Below are positions 1-9,022 of a DNA stretch of 64,000 nucleotides, one piece after another. The notes below the pieces were generated by a model. That model was given only the letters and a program-made list of their open reading frames with translations, was not told where the DNA came from and searched no databases. A program made the position numbers and the translations under genes. The stretch is from Chitinophagaceae bacterium T5-Br10_B2g13 (lineage in GTDB: Bacteria; Bacteroidota; Rhodothermia; Balneolales; Balneolaceae). The stretch lies in assembly GCA_001564065.1 (NCBI GenBank), contig LKNA01000003.1:1-64000 (forward strand), read 5' to 3'. Numbering within the stretch: position 1 is the first letter of the stretch; each line of letters starts with the position of its first letter.

Positions 1-107
1 TGATGTTATATTGTTGTTATTGCTTAACTTAATATAACACTATACCGTGACTTATCCGACACTTTTATTCAGTACTTACAGCGATTTATCTTCATTATTT
101 TCCCTGA

Positions 108-1196
108 TTAAGAATCGAACTCAGGTTTGTAGGAACCCGGTGCTTCATCGAGGTCACTTTCCGAACGAATGGCGTGCAAAACTCCCATCTCCTCAAGCAT
201 TTCAGTCTCTTTCTCTACACTTAACGATTTCTTCGCCTTTGTACGGCTCATTACTCTTCCCGCTCCGTGCGAGCACGATTCAAACGACTCTGTATTGCCC
301 TTCCCCTTAATAATGTAAGAGTAGGCTCCCTGTGACCCGGGAATCATACCCAGCTCTCCTTTCCGGGCTCTTGTTGCACCTTTTCGATGTACAATAACAT
401 CCGTACCGTAATGATTTTCCCAAGACGCGAAATTATGCGGTTTATTAATGAAGTCAGAAAATTCTACTGCACCTATTACATCCGAAAATGCACTCTTTAC
501 ACGCTCCATCATTAATTTTCTGTTGTTAAGGGCAAACTCAATGCAGTAGTTCATTTCATTCAGATAATCGGTGAACTCTTCCGTTTCCTGTGGGAAAAAG
601 GAGAGGTCTTTCGGTGTTTCACTGTTCCACAATTCGTTCAATTTTTTCGCCTTTTTGTTGTAGTGCTTCGCCACAGTGTATCCGATATTTCTAGATCCTG
701 AGTGAATCATAATCCAGATATAGCCATCAGATCCTTTCTGAATCTCAATGAAATGATTTCCGCCACCCAATGTACCAACCTGATGCATAGCACTTTCATA
801 CTCCTGCTTTACGATGGGCAGATCACCTTTAATGTCCGGCATCCATTTTTCATCCTGCTTGCTATTATGATGATTATGGCCAACCGGTACCGTATCCCGA
901 ATAGTGCCCATCACTTTTTTGAGCCCGTCGGTATCAATTTCTTCCAGGCTGGTCCGCAACGAGCACATACCGCAGCCAATATCCACGCCAACCGCGTTAG
1001 GAATAATCGCTTCTTCAGCAGCCAGTACCCCGCCAATTGGCATACCATACCCTCGGTGTGAGTCCGGCATAATGGCAATATGCTTAAAGGCAAAGGGCAG
1101 GTTTGCTAAATTTTTTGCCTGCTCTAAAGCGCCCTCTTCAATATCTTCAAGCCAAAGCTTAATGGGTATTTTCTCTGTGGTAATTACGTTTTCCAT
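108..1196 (-). CDS. rtcB: RtcB-family RNA-splicing ligase (3'-phosphate/5'-hydroxyl)
   Basis: A 362-residue protein of the RtcB family, which joins RNA 2',3'-cyclic-phosphate or 3'-phosphate ends to 5'-OH ends using GTP and Mn2+. The sequence shows the family motifs in order: the VDIGCGM metal-binding box (Asp72, Cys75), GGGNHF (Asn147, His148), HSGSRN (His165) and CSHGAGR, whose His310 matches the histidine that is guanylylated in the family. At about 360 residues it belongs to the shorter branch of RtcB, which usually acts in RNA repair and not in archaeal-type tRNA splicing; that role is inference. No archease or RtcA gene is nearby. The ATG start fits the conserved N-terminus. The flanking gene is divergent, so the gene appears monocistronic within the window. 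Confidence 0.93.
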   Translation of the reverse strand: MENVITTEKIPIKLWLEDIEEGALEQAKNLANLPFAFKHIAIMPDSHRGYGMPIGGVLAAEEAIIPNAVGVDIGCGMCSLRTSLEEIDTDGLKKVMGTIRDTVPVGHNHHNSKQDEKWMPDIKGDLPIVKQEYESAMHQVGTLGGGNHFIEIQKGSDGYIWIMIHSGSRNIGYTVAKHYNKKAKKLNELWNSETPKDLSFFPQETEEFTDYLNEMNYCIEFALNNRKLMMERVKSAFSDVIGAVEFSDFINKPHNFASWENHYGTDVIVHRKGATRARKGELGMIPGSQGAYSYIIKGKGNTESFESCSHGAGRVMSRTKAKKSLSVEKETEMLEEMGVLHAIRSESDLDEAPGSYKPEFDS

Positions 1197-1450
1197 GATA
1201 CAATCATAAAATTTGTACCTATTAAAAGCTGTCTTTTTCGATTACAGTTGATTTTTATTCATCAACTTTTGAAATGTGATTTTATCCAATTTACACTCAA
1301 CATTATCTGTTGATATAACAATGAAACTGTAGGCAAAAATCCATCCGGCCCAGAGAATTATATACCCTAATATTTCAGCTGCTATAATTAAATTAATTCG
1401 TTAGAATTTCTTAACTTATTATTTCACATTCTTTAATAAACCATCCGATA

Positions 1451-2866
1451 TTGACTCCATTGAATCATACATATTGGGTTTGGGATGTAGAAGATCAAGA
1501 GATTAGTTTTGATACGTTTTTTCTAAATCAATTTGAGCTTAATGGCGCTGACTCTGTTACACCCCTGCTATTTTGGGAAAATTTCATCAGTAAAGGTGAT
1601 TACACTCTATTTTTAAAAGAGATAAAAGCGCTTTTACGGGAGCCCCAAAAAAACTCATTTTCAATACAGACCGGACTTCAACGCCCGGTAGAGAATTTCA
1701 GCTCGGCGGAAATTACGGGTAAGCTACATGGCTCAAAACGAATCGTTGGTCAGATTAAGCTGCTTACCGGTAAGCCGCTTAAAAACGATACCTACCTGAT
1801 GAAGCTGCTGATGGATCACCTTCCGCACAGTATCTTTTTTAAAGATGAACAAAGCCGTTTTCTGCGAATCAATAAAACTTGTGCTATAAAGTTTGGGCTT
1901 AGTAAACCTGAGGAAGCCATCGGTAAAACAGATTTCGATTTTTTTGAAGATGAGCACGCCCGGGTAGCTATGGATGATGAAAAAGAGATCTTAAAAACCG
2001 GCCGGCCCATTATCGACAAAGAAGAAAAAGAGGTGTTTTCTGATGAGAATCAAAGCATACGATGGACATCAACCTCTAAGTTCCCGATGTATAATTCTGA
2101 AGGGGAGATCATCGGCACGTTTGGAATCACGAAAGATATCACAGAGAAGAAAAATCAACAGGATGAACTGAAAGAGACGATCGATATCATCAGCCACCAG
2201 AATAGCCGTTTTCAGAATTTTGCGCACATCGTGTCACACAACCTGAGAAACCATGCCGGAAATATAACCATGATTCTCTCACTTATTGAAACAGCCGACT
2301 CTGAAGAGGAGCTGCAGGATTTCATGGACTACCTGGGTACAGCCTCTGACCGGCTGAATGAAACCATTCAGGATTTGAACAATATTGTAGATGCTCAGTA
2401 CAATACAAACCTGGAGTTTAAACAGCTTAATCTTTTCAAAAACCTCCAAAATGTGAAAGATATTCTCTCATCCGAAATCATGATTCACAACGTAGAGTTT
2501 ATAGAGTCTGTCCCCAGAGATTTGGAGATTGAGTACAACCCGGCCTACCTGGAGAGTATACTGCTTAATTTAATCTCCAATGCGATCAAGTACAGTCATC
2601 CCGACCGTAAACCCGAAATTGAGGTTACGGTAAATCAAGATAATAGTGGCACTATTTTAACCATTTCTGACAACGGAATAGGGCTCGACCTTGAAAAATA
2701 TGGGAATGATCTATTTGGTATGTATAAAACCTTTCACTCCAATAAAAACTCAAAAGGAATTGGGCTTTACATCACCAAAAATCAGGTTGAAAGCCTTGGC
2801 GGCAGAGTAGAAGTTGAGAGCGAGCCGGGTGAAGGAAGCACCTTTACCATCTTTTTTGGTTCCTGA
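1451..2866 (+). CDS. PAS-domain sensor histidine kinase
   Basis: A soluble 471-residue histidine kinase with no membrane segment. Residues 1-110 are not recognised; a PAS domain follows at about 115-235, ending in the typical DITEKK linker. The phosphoacceptor helix has an IVSHNLRN motif with His263, the HN-type box common in Bacteroidota kinases. The ATPase domain shows the N box (NLISNAIKYS), G1 (DNGIGLD) and G2 (KGIGLY) near the C-terminus. It probably senses a cytoplasmic cue through PAS and passes phosphate to an unlinked response regulator, since none is adjacent. The start is TTG; no in-frame ATG lies close to the N-terminus. The signal cannot be deduced. Confidence 0.88.
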   Translation: MTPLNHTYWVWDVEDQEISFDTFFLNQFELNGADSVTPLLFWENFISKGDYTLFLKEIKALLREPQKNSFSIQTGLQRPVENFSSAEITGKLHGSKRIVGQIKLLTGKPLKNDTYLMKLLMDHLPHSIFFKDEQSRFLRINKTCAIKFGLSKPEEAIGKTDFDFFEDEHARVAMDDEKEILKTGRPIIDKEEKEVFSDENQSIRWTSTSKFPMYNSEGEIIGTFGITKDITEKKNQQDELKETIDIISHQNSRFQNFAHIVSHNLRNHAGNITMILSLIETADSEEELQDFMDYLGTASDRLNETIQDLNNIVDAQYNTNLEFKQLNLFKNLQNVKDILSSEIMIHNVEFIESVPRDLEIEYNPAYLESILLNLISNAIKYSHPDRKPEIEVTVNQDNSGTILTISDNGIGLDLEKYGNDLFGMYKTFHSNKNSKGIGLYITKNQVESLGGRVEVESEPGEGSTFTIFFGS

Positions 2867-2900
2867 ATCTCATTTTTACCGGAGTTATGCGTTTATTTAA

Positions 2901-3908
2901 ATGCATAATACATTTCAATTCTGCCCAAAACCTACAGCTATGAACCGGAATTCAGTTCGCGATTTTCAACCCATTTATAAGAGATGGCAATTCTATCTCT
3001 ATCTTGGTTTGGGGTTTGCAGGAGTACTTCTATTTCTGTTTTTACTATCGGTGATTGGGCTCCGGTGGGTAAACCCTTCTGCAACAAGTTTTACGCTGCG
3101 TGAAAATTGGTCTGAACTTGAATCGGAGCGTTATAATCTCAGGGAATCTTGGATAAACAGCGATGAACTACCCGAACATGTAAAGTGGGCCGTAGTCGCT
3201 TCAGAAGACCAGCTATTTTGGGAGCATCGCGGATTTGATATGGAATCTATTCGCGAGGCGTGGGAAGAGAGGCAGGGCGGCGATCGCGTACGCGGGGCAA
3301 GTACCATTTCCCAGCAGGTTGCTAAAAACATCTACCTTTCACCGGCCCGATCATTTTTTCGAAAAGGAGTTGAAGCCGGAATCACTGTTCTCATAGAGTT
3401 TTTCTGGCCAAAAGAGAGAATTATAGAGGTATATCTGAATATAGCTGAGTTTGGCCCCGGAATCTTTGGCATTGGTAAAGCAGCTGATCAATTCTGGGGC
3501 ATCAACGGGGCGGAGCTTACTCCTGAAATGTCTGCACGACTTGCTGCTGTACTTCCCAGTCCAAAGCGGATGAGAGCTGAGCCTCCTTCGCCCTTTGCAG
3601 AAGAGCGCAGCCTATGGATTCTGCGACAAATGACTCAACTTAGCGGAATTGCTTACTATCAACCGGAAGTTCCTGTTGAAGAGCCGGAAGAGTTTGATGA
3701 TATCGATCCATATCTTTTACAGGCTGAATTTAACCTGGATCAATATCTCACTTCAGAAGGTCGGGATACAATACCACCTGATAGCAGTGATGGTGAAGAA
3801 AAAGTCAGTGATCAGGAGTTAATAGATATAGATTTGCCCGATTCACTTCTCCATATAGACGATCAGGATACAGCTTCAACGGTACCCGATTCAGTGAATT
3901 TATTTTAA
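2901..3908 (+). CDS. mtgA: Monofunctional peptidoglycan glycosyltransferase (GT51)
   Basis: Polymerises lipid II into glycan strands at the outer face of the inner membrane. One membrane segment lies at about residues 30-52. The GT51 domain follows with its hallmarks: SEDQLFWEHRG (catalytic Glu in the ED..F..H.G motif), GASTISQQVAKN and KERIIEVYLNIAEFG. There is no transpeptidase domain, so this is a stand-alone MtgA and not a class A penicillin-binding protein. It is longer than the usual roughly 240 residues because of an acidic, low-complexity C-terminal tail from about residue 230 to 335. An in-frame ATG at 2940 is an alternative start that would remove 13 residues. A short repeat element begins just after the stop codon. 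Confidence 0.9.
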   Translation: MHNTFQFCPKPTAMNRNSVRDFQPIYKRWQFYLYLGLGFAGVLLFLFLLSVIGLRWVNPSATSFTLRENWSELESERYNLRESWINSDELPEHVKWAVVASEDQLFWEHRGFDMESIREAWEERQGGDRVRGASTISQQVAKNIYLSPARSFFRKGVEAGITVLIEFFWPKERIIEVYLNIAEFGPGIFGIGKAADQFWGINGAELTPEMSARLAAVLPSPKRMRAEPPSPFAEERSLWILRQMTQLSGIAYYQPEVPVEEPEEFDDIDPYLLQAEFNLDQYLTSEGRDTIPPDSSDGEEKVSDQELIDIDLPDSLLHIDDQDTASTVPDSVNLF

Positions 3909-3909
3909 C

Positions 3910-4150
3910 GTGAGTTCGACATAAGAATCTTGAAAATGATTTTCCCCTTCCCGAAAGCGTTGGGGGTGGTAGCCATGATGAATACAGGCTTCAAACTGAA
4001 TCTGATGGTAATTTTAAACACCCTTGCCTTCCGAAGCTTCAGAGCAGGCAGGCCTAAATCACTTCATGGGAATCACATTGCTCGGAGTCTCTCCTTGAAA
4101 AAGGAGGGGACTTTTTTAATGCCTTTACATTCTTTCTAAATCGAACTCAC
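3910..4150. repeat. MITE-like intergenic element A
   Basis: A 241-bp intergenic element bounded by a perfect 10-bp inverted repeat, GTGAGTTCGA at 3910-3919 and its complement at 4141-4150. Inside are C-rich and G-rich palindromic segments (CCCTTCCCG..., GGAGGGGACT near 4105) and the 14-mer TTCCGAAGCTTCAG shared with element B at 7747-7963. It starts one base after the mtgA stop codon. No credible protein is encoded. It resembles a non-autonomous element or repeated palindromic intergenic unit; no transposase is visible in the window. Confidence 0.6.
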
Positions 4151-4156
4151 ATTAAA

Positions 4157-5314
4157 TTAATTTTCCAGCAGGCGCCGGTTTCTGGAAATCACGGATTTGG
4201 ACCTGTTCTTCAGCAGGTCGGTGGCATCCATCAACATCTGTTCATTACCGGGGAAGGGAACTGCGCGGCCTCCAATAATTTTAGCCGTCTCCTCAGAAAG
4301 GGCATTCCTATTACCGGTAAACTCCCCATATCGATGCTGAAACACAGCCTCTACAGATGCCGATTCTGTTCGCAAAAGCTGATCGGTTCGCAGGTCGTAA
4401 ATATCCAGTGATCCGGCTACAAAAGCCGTTTTTTTCTGCTCCGATTCTGTGATCTCTGCCGTAACGATAACCATATTAGGCACCCGGATATCCGTTCCGG
4501 TTGAATCCTTTTTCACATTTCCATTACTGTCCAGCTCATAGCGCATGCCATCCTGAATTTCCCTGCTTTCAGAGTAAATTTTACGTTCTACGGTTTCAGG
4601 TGAAAAAGCGATCTCAGTAATATTCAGTACCAGAAAATAGTCGTAATCAATATTTTCATTTTCGTATGTGTCAAAGTTTAACCAATGGGTGTTCAGATCT
4701 TTAAGCGTGGTTTTCTTCATCTCCACATCAAAAAACTCAGGGAGTACCATTCCCGAATTATTTTCAATAAAATAGAGCGCGTGGTTTATCCCCATTTGAT
4801 GACTTTCATATAGTTTTTGATCTACATCCTCGAAACCGGGATAGATCCTGGCAGCCCTGTCAAACTCGTAGTAAGCCTGCCGTGCACTCATTTTATCTCC
4901 CCGCTCCAGGTAATCAAGTCCGCGTCTATACGAAATCTCCGCTGCCGCCATTTTTGACTCTATTATCTGGCTGTCGTAGTTGTAGAATGTGAATTCGTTG
5001 CGGACCTGAGTTGGCAGTCTTCGAATTTTGTTTTGTCTCCAGTTCAGCTGCTCATAAAGTTCGTAAATTTCCACCCAGCTCTCTTCACGACCTTCCAGTT
5101 CAAGAAACTCAATACGCTCTTTATCAAACATATTGGCAAGTTCATAAGCCTCCTTTAGAACACCCAGCTCTTTCGAGTTGTTAGGCTTTTTCATCAACTT
5201 TTCTGTAGCGCGATCAATGGCCCGGTCGTACTGACCGCGCTCCAGCATCTTTTGTGAAGATGTGCACGAGATAAATAAAAACGAGACGATAAACAGGTAA
5301 CTTAATTTTTTCAT
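4157..5314 (-). CDS. TPR-type outer-membrane lipoprotein, unknown function
   Basis: A 385-residue lipoprotein. The chosen start (ATG at 5314) gives a clean signal peptide, MKKLSYLFIVSFLFISC, with a lipobox cysteine at residue 17, and is preceded by AAGGTGG at ribosome-binding distance; a start 21 bases upstream is less likely. Residues 20-170 are helical and look like tetratricopeptide-type repeats (for example YRRGLDYLERGDKMSARQ). The C-terminal half is beta-rich without a domain I recognise. It is expected to sit in the outer membrane facing the periplasm. It converges on mtgA and may have an envelope role, but that is only context. Confidence 0.8.
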   Translation of the reverse strand: MKKLSYLFIVSFLFISCTSSQKMLERGQYDRAIDRATEKLMKKPNNSKELGVLKEAYELANMFDKERIEFLELEGREESWVEIYELYEQLNWRQNKIRRLPTQVRNEFTFYNYDSQIIESKMAAAEISYRRGLDYLERGDKMSARQAYYEFDRAARIYPGFEDVDQKLYESHQMGINHALYFIENNSGMVLPEFFDVEMKKTTLKDLNTHWLNFDTYENENIDYDYFLVLNITEIAFSPETVERKIYSESREIQDGMRYELDSNGNVKKDSTGTDIRVPNMVIVTAEITESEQKKTAFVAGSLDIYDLRTDQLLRTESASVEAVFQHRYGEFTGNRNALSEETAKIIGGRAVPFPGNEQMLMDATDLLKNRSKSVISRNRRLLEN

Positions 5315-5453
5315 GAACACCACCTTAAATTTCAAATTGCCTTTAGATTACTGAAATCACTCGCAAATGCCAACAATTTGACAGGAAATCAAACATTTAT
5401 GTTCCCTTGTTAAAACAGTTTAATCTCACTTTTTTTCCGCCCCAATCATCTTG

Positions 5454-5461
5454 TATATTTG
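5454..5461 (+). promoter_or_regulatory. Putative -7 promoter element (TATATTTG)
   Basis: A perfect match to the Bacteroidota-type TAnnTTTG element, 14 bases upstream of the ATG of the tandem glycosyltransferase, implying a very short 5' leader. No TTG -33 element is seen at the usual distance, so the call is tentative. Confidence 0.35.
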
Positions 5462-5475
5462 TTTAAAACAAACGA

Positions 5476-7746
5476 ATGATGCAAGATAAGGTTCAGCTTT
5501 CCATAATTCTTACCACACATGCCCGTAAGGCGCATTTTAAAGATCTTCTTACCAAAACTACCGAATTTGGAATATCCGGTACTGAGATCATTATCATCAA
5601 TGATGCGGCCGACATTGAAACATCTCAGTTTATTCATCAGACGCTGAATACGGCAAACAGCGACAGGATTTATCTTTTCGAGCACGACTCTTATATCGGC
5701 CGCGGAAACTCTCTTAACGAAGGTCTGATTCAATCTACAGCTCCGTTAATCTGGGCGCCGCTGCAGGCCGACCGTTTAAATGAATCTCTTTTGTCTGAAT
5801 CAATCAGAAAATTCAAATCTGACCCTGCGGGGATTTGGGTTCTGGATTACTCCCTGCCTCAGTCCACCGAAGAGTGGATTAAAGCCGGTATTGAAGGCGA
5901 TCTGCCACTGGACAGCTGCCTGGTTTGGAACCGAAGCGTAATCAAAAGTTCTGAACTATTTTTTAATCTGCAGCTTCAAAACCTACACGGTGCAGAGCTC
6001 GCCTTACGACTTCATCAGCACAACGCATGGCATCAGACCGATCCGTTTTTTGTAGCTTCAGAAAATCAACCTGTTCACGCATCTGCTTCCGACCTTCGCG
6101 AGTTTCTGTTTTCTGCCATTCGCCTTGCAGAAGGTAAGCAGGAGCAACAGGAACTGATTGAACAGCTGAAAAATATCAAATCAGATGAAAGTATCGCTCA
6201 ATCGGAAGATGACCTTTTGGTAAAAGCCCGTCAGCTTCTCATTCAGGGAGATGCCAATAAATCTCTCGACATCGTTAACAAACTTCTTAAAAAAGAGCCG
6301 GATCACTACGAAGCATTCCGAATAAAAATTCAGTCGCTCGAAAAACTTCGACGTCATGTTGAAGCGGCTGAGCTTAAGCACACGCTTCACCAGCTGGAAA
6401 AACGCCCGCGGTCGCAGGCAGAGCTGTTCAGGGAAGAATCAAAAAAGTCAGAAAATAGAAAAACCAAGGCACCGGAAAATATCTCCCTGAGTATCGTGAT
6501 ACCGACAACCGGCAGGGGTAAAGGCCTTCTTGAAAATACACTGATTCACCTTGATCAAATTGCCGATCCGGCATTTACCGAATTGATTGTGATCGACAAT
6601 GCCAGTATTGACGACACGTTTGAGTATCTCCATCAGCTTGAAAAAGAAAACTTCCTCAATATTAATGTAATCACAAACCCCCATAATCGCGGTTTTGGTG
6701 CGTCCGTCAACCAGGGTCTGGATGCTGCCAGGGGTGAACACGTTCTGGTAATGCATAATGATTTGCTGCCCGCTGAAGAGTGCATTTCAGAACTGGAAAA
6801 GGTTTTTAAAGAGAATAATAATACCGGATTAGCCGCCCCGATAGTGACCACCGGTGACGATACTTCAGACAGACCGGAAGAGGAAGTTTCTGAAGCAGAT
6901 GTGGTTGATAGTTCATGTTTTATGGTAAAAAATGGATCGGCCATTCGGTTTGATGAAGAGTACCGGCTCTGCCATTTTGATATGGAAGATTTCTGCTTTC
7001 AGATATTGGATTCAGAACAAAATATTTACGTTGCCAACAGGGCAAATGCCTCCCATCAGAGTGGAAAAACGCTGGATATGATGGGGTTGAAGCTCGTTCC
7101 CCATCTTAAATGGAAAAACCGGAAACGATATTTCGAAAAATGGGACGGTGAACCTCAGTTTTCGATGCCGAATCAGGGACCACATCCCGACCGGTTTGAA
7201 CTTCTGGGCATGCCGGAAAATCCTCTTGAACCTGAATCGGAATGGATACACATCGTTCAGGATTATCTGACTGACGAGGTTAAAACTGAAATTTTACGTA
7301 CCGACTGGAATCAACGGGAATTGATGACGATCGTTTCTGCTCTGCTTATAGCCGACGAAAGGGAATTGCTCCGCACACTTGAAGACAGACTGGATGAGCT
7401 TGATTTGCCCCCGGCTCTGTTAATTCTTTTTGTACACTACTATTTTGAAAAAAACATCTACTCCCGCTGTAAGCACTATCTCAAAAAAGCCGGAAACTCT
7501 CATCCCGTTTTTGACCTGTTCCGTTTAAAAATCCATGTAGCTGATAAAGAGACTGATCTGGCAGCTCCAATTCTTACCAAAATGCTGGATCGATATCCGG
7601 CCAGCCCCGACCTTTTCTATCTTGCCGGTGAGCTATATTCACAAACCGGTGACAATGAAGAAGCAGAGTCATTCCGGATAATGGCGGCTCAAATGGATCC
7701 CTTTCGATTTTCTCAAGAAGAAGATACCATCGAGTTTACGTTGTAG
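5476..7746 (+). CDS. Tandem GT2 glycosyltransferase with TPR segments
   Basis: A 756-residue cytoplasmic protein with two family-2 glycosyltransferase-like domains. The first (about 5-220) begins VQLSIILTTHARK and has the GT-A pattern IIIINDAAD, but no clear DxD. A short TPR linker spans about 240-310. The second domain (about 335-560) is better preserved: LSIVIPTTGRG, IVIDNASIDDT, NRGFGASVNQG, and MHND at the position of the nucleotide-sugar-binding acidic motif. The remainder (560-756) is helical with further TPR-like repeats. The family transfers sugars from nucleotide sugars to glycans or proteins. Acceptor and sugar are unknown, and no other polysaccharide genes are adjacent. The first domain may be catalytically inactive. 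Confidence 0.8.
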   Translation: MMQDKVQLSIILTTHARKAHFKDLLTKTTEFGISGTEIIIINDAADIETSQFIHQTLNTANSDRIYLFEHDSYIGRGNSLNEGLIQSTAPLIWAPLQADRLNESLLSESIRKFKSDPAGIWVLDYSLPQSTEEWIKAGIEGDLPLDSCLVWNRSVIKSSELFFNLQLQNLHGAELALRLHQHNAWHQTDPFFVASENQPVHASASDLREFLFSAIRLAEGKQEQQELIEQLKNIKSDESIAQSEDDLLVKARQLLIQGDANKSLDIVNKLLKKEPDHYEAFRIKIQSLEKLRRHVEAAELKHTLHQLEKRPRSQAELFREESKKSENRKTKAPENISLSIVIPTTGRGKGLLENTLIHLDQIADPAFTELIVIDNASIDDTFEYLHQLEKENFLNINVITNPHNRGFGASVNQGLDAARGEHVLVMHNDLLPAEECISELEKVFKENNNTGLAAPIVTTGDDTSDRPEEEVSEADVVDSSCFMVKNGSAIRFDEEYRLCHFDMEDFCFQILDSEQNIYVANRANASHQSGKTLDMMGLKLVPHLKWKNRKRYFEKWDGEPQFSMPNQGPHPDRFELLGMPENPLEPESEWIHIVQDYLTDEVKTEILRTDWNQRELMTIVSALLIADERELLRTLEDRLDELDLPPALLILFVHYYFEKNIYSRCKHYLKKAGNSHPVFDLFRLKIHVADKETDLAAPILTKMLDRYPASPDLFYLAGELYSQTGDNEEAESFRIMAAQMDPFRFSQEEDTIEFTL

Positions 7747-7963
7747 GTGAGTTTGATATATCTTCCCCTTCGACCTGTCTTCCGAAGCTTCAGCGAAGGG
7801 AGAGCCGGGGGATGTCTCCCGTCTGAATACCCCCTTCAAAGGGAGGCGCTATACTCAATCTTCCAATAATCTGAAGTGAATTAATGAAGAAGCCTCCCCT
7901 AACAAGGGGCTCCAAGCGCAAGCAACACATGAAACGAAATTTAGAGGGGTGTTTGTTGAACTC
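7747..7963. repeat. MITE-like intergenic element B
   Basis: A 217-bp element starting immediately after the glycosyltransferase stop codon. Its left end GTGAGTTTGA and right end TTGAACTC are imperfect inverted repeats related to those of elements A and C. It contains a hairpin-forming TTCCGAAGCTTCAG segment near 7783 and a 61-bp segment (7891-7951) that is repeated in inverted orientation with 58 of 61 matches at 12040-12100. It is non-coding. Confidence 0.6.
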
Positions 7964-7991
7964 TTTAATTATCCAAACATAGGTTAATTAT

Positions 7992-8843
7992 TCAGCCCTT
8001 CAATTCAACCAACTGCAGCAACTGGCGTAAATCTTTCACTTTCCTATCCTGGCCGGCCTTGCCATAGCTGTGAATCAGATTGCGAATACATCGTGCAAGA
8101 ATCTGGATCTCATCCGCTTTTTTAAGATGATCGGGTCGGGGTTCCACCCCATTTTTCTTCAGAAAATAGTAGCACTGGTCATAGCTCACTATCGTACCGC
8201 CATCAAACGGATCTATGAGAACACCTTCGCTTGGTGTTTCGTAAAGAATTAAGAAGTGAATAGGCATATTTACACCATAAAACGGGAGGTTAAGCCTTCT
8301 GGCCAAAAAGATAACCACAAGCCCCAGCATAATAGGAATTCCCTTACGCCGGTCAATCACCCTGTCCATCATGGAGTTATCCGGGTGATGATAATTTCCT
8401 GCATCTCCCCGGAATCTCAGCTCCCGAAATACATACTGTAGTATAATATGCATTTTTTCGCGTAGGGATGGGGTATATGCAACATCAGAACTGATCTGCT
8501 GAGCAAGCTTATCCAGTTTTCTGGAATAGTCACCCTCTCTCAGTGTGGGAGTACTAAACTTCGATAGTTTCAGAACAGCTTTTTCCAACTGACGGTGGTT
8601 ATGAATTCCTTCTTCCATCAAATCCGAAAACTCTTCCATCAACGAACCGATCGTGATGTTATAGATGATGTTGTTGATGAACTCTCTTTCAGACTCCCCG
8701 ATCGTCTCACTTTTATGCTGATCCAGCAGGGGCACAGCATCTTCGCCAAGCTCTCTCAACCTGCTATGAACACCGCTCTGTACTTCAGGATCGGGATCGT
8801 CCAGGAGATAAATCAGTGATTCTATTTCGGATTTTGTTACCAT
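7992..8843 (-). CDS. SirB1/transglutaminase-core-2 family protein
   Basis: A 283-residue protein of the SirB1-like transglutaminase-related family (Transglut_core2). Residues 1-90 are an N-terminal helical region that looks HEAT-like (DDPDPEVQSGVHSRLRELG). The family core follows at about 100-250 with YVFRELRFRGD, the MMDRVIDRRKGIPIMLG segment typical of this family, PFYGVNMPIHFLI, and LIDPFDGG. The active-site cysteine of true transglutaminases is not evident, as is usual in this family. The molecular role is not established. The gene is flanked by repeat element B and the divergently transcribed arginine deiminase gene. Confidence 0.78.
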   Translation of the reverse strand: MVTKSEIESLIYLLDDPDPEVQSGVHSRLRELGEDAVPLLDQHKSETIGESEREFINNIIYNITIGSLMEEFSDLMEEGIHNHRQLEKAVLKLSKFSTPTLREGDYSRKLDKLAQQISSDVAYTPSLREKMHIILQYVFRELRFRGDAGNYHHPDNSMMDRVIDRRKGIPIMLGLVVIFLARRLNLPFYGVNMPIHFLILYETPSEGVLIDPFDGGTIVSYDQCYYFLKKNGVEPRPDHLKKADEIQILARCIRNLIHSYGKAGQDRKVKDLRQLLQLVELKG

Positions 8844-9022
8844 AATTACTTCTGAAATTCAATAAAACACTCACCATAACGGTTAAAACCGCATCATGAT
8901 TCATCAAAAGATACTGTTCTTTAAACTCAAAGTTTAGTCTGTCAAAATTAAATCGAGCCAGAACGATCTCTCTGTGATTTTTTATATCTTACACGCTTCA
9001 AATTTGCACTTAAATAAAGATC

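Noticed and set aside
47..310. Open frame of 87 codons on the plus strand
   Set aside because: Mostly antisense to the rtcB 3' end, low-complexity, with no ribosome-binding site or recognisable sequence.
3930..4139. Open frame of 69 codons inside repeat element A
   Set aside because: Lies entirely within a palindromic intergenic repeat; the translation has no plausible protein character.
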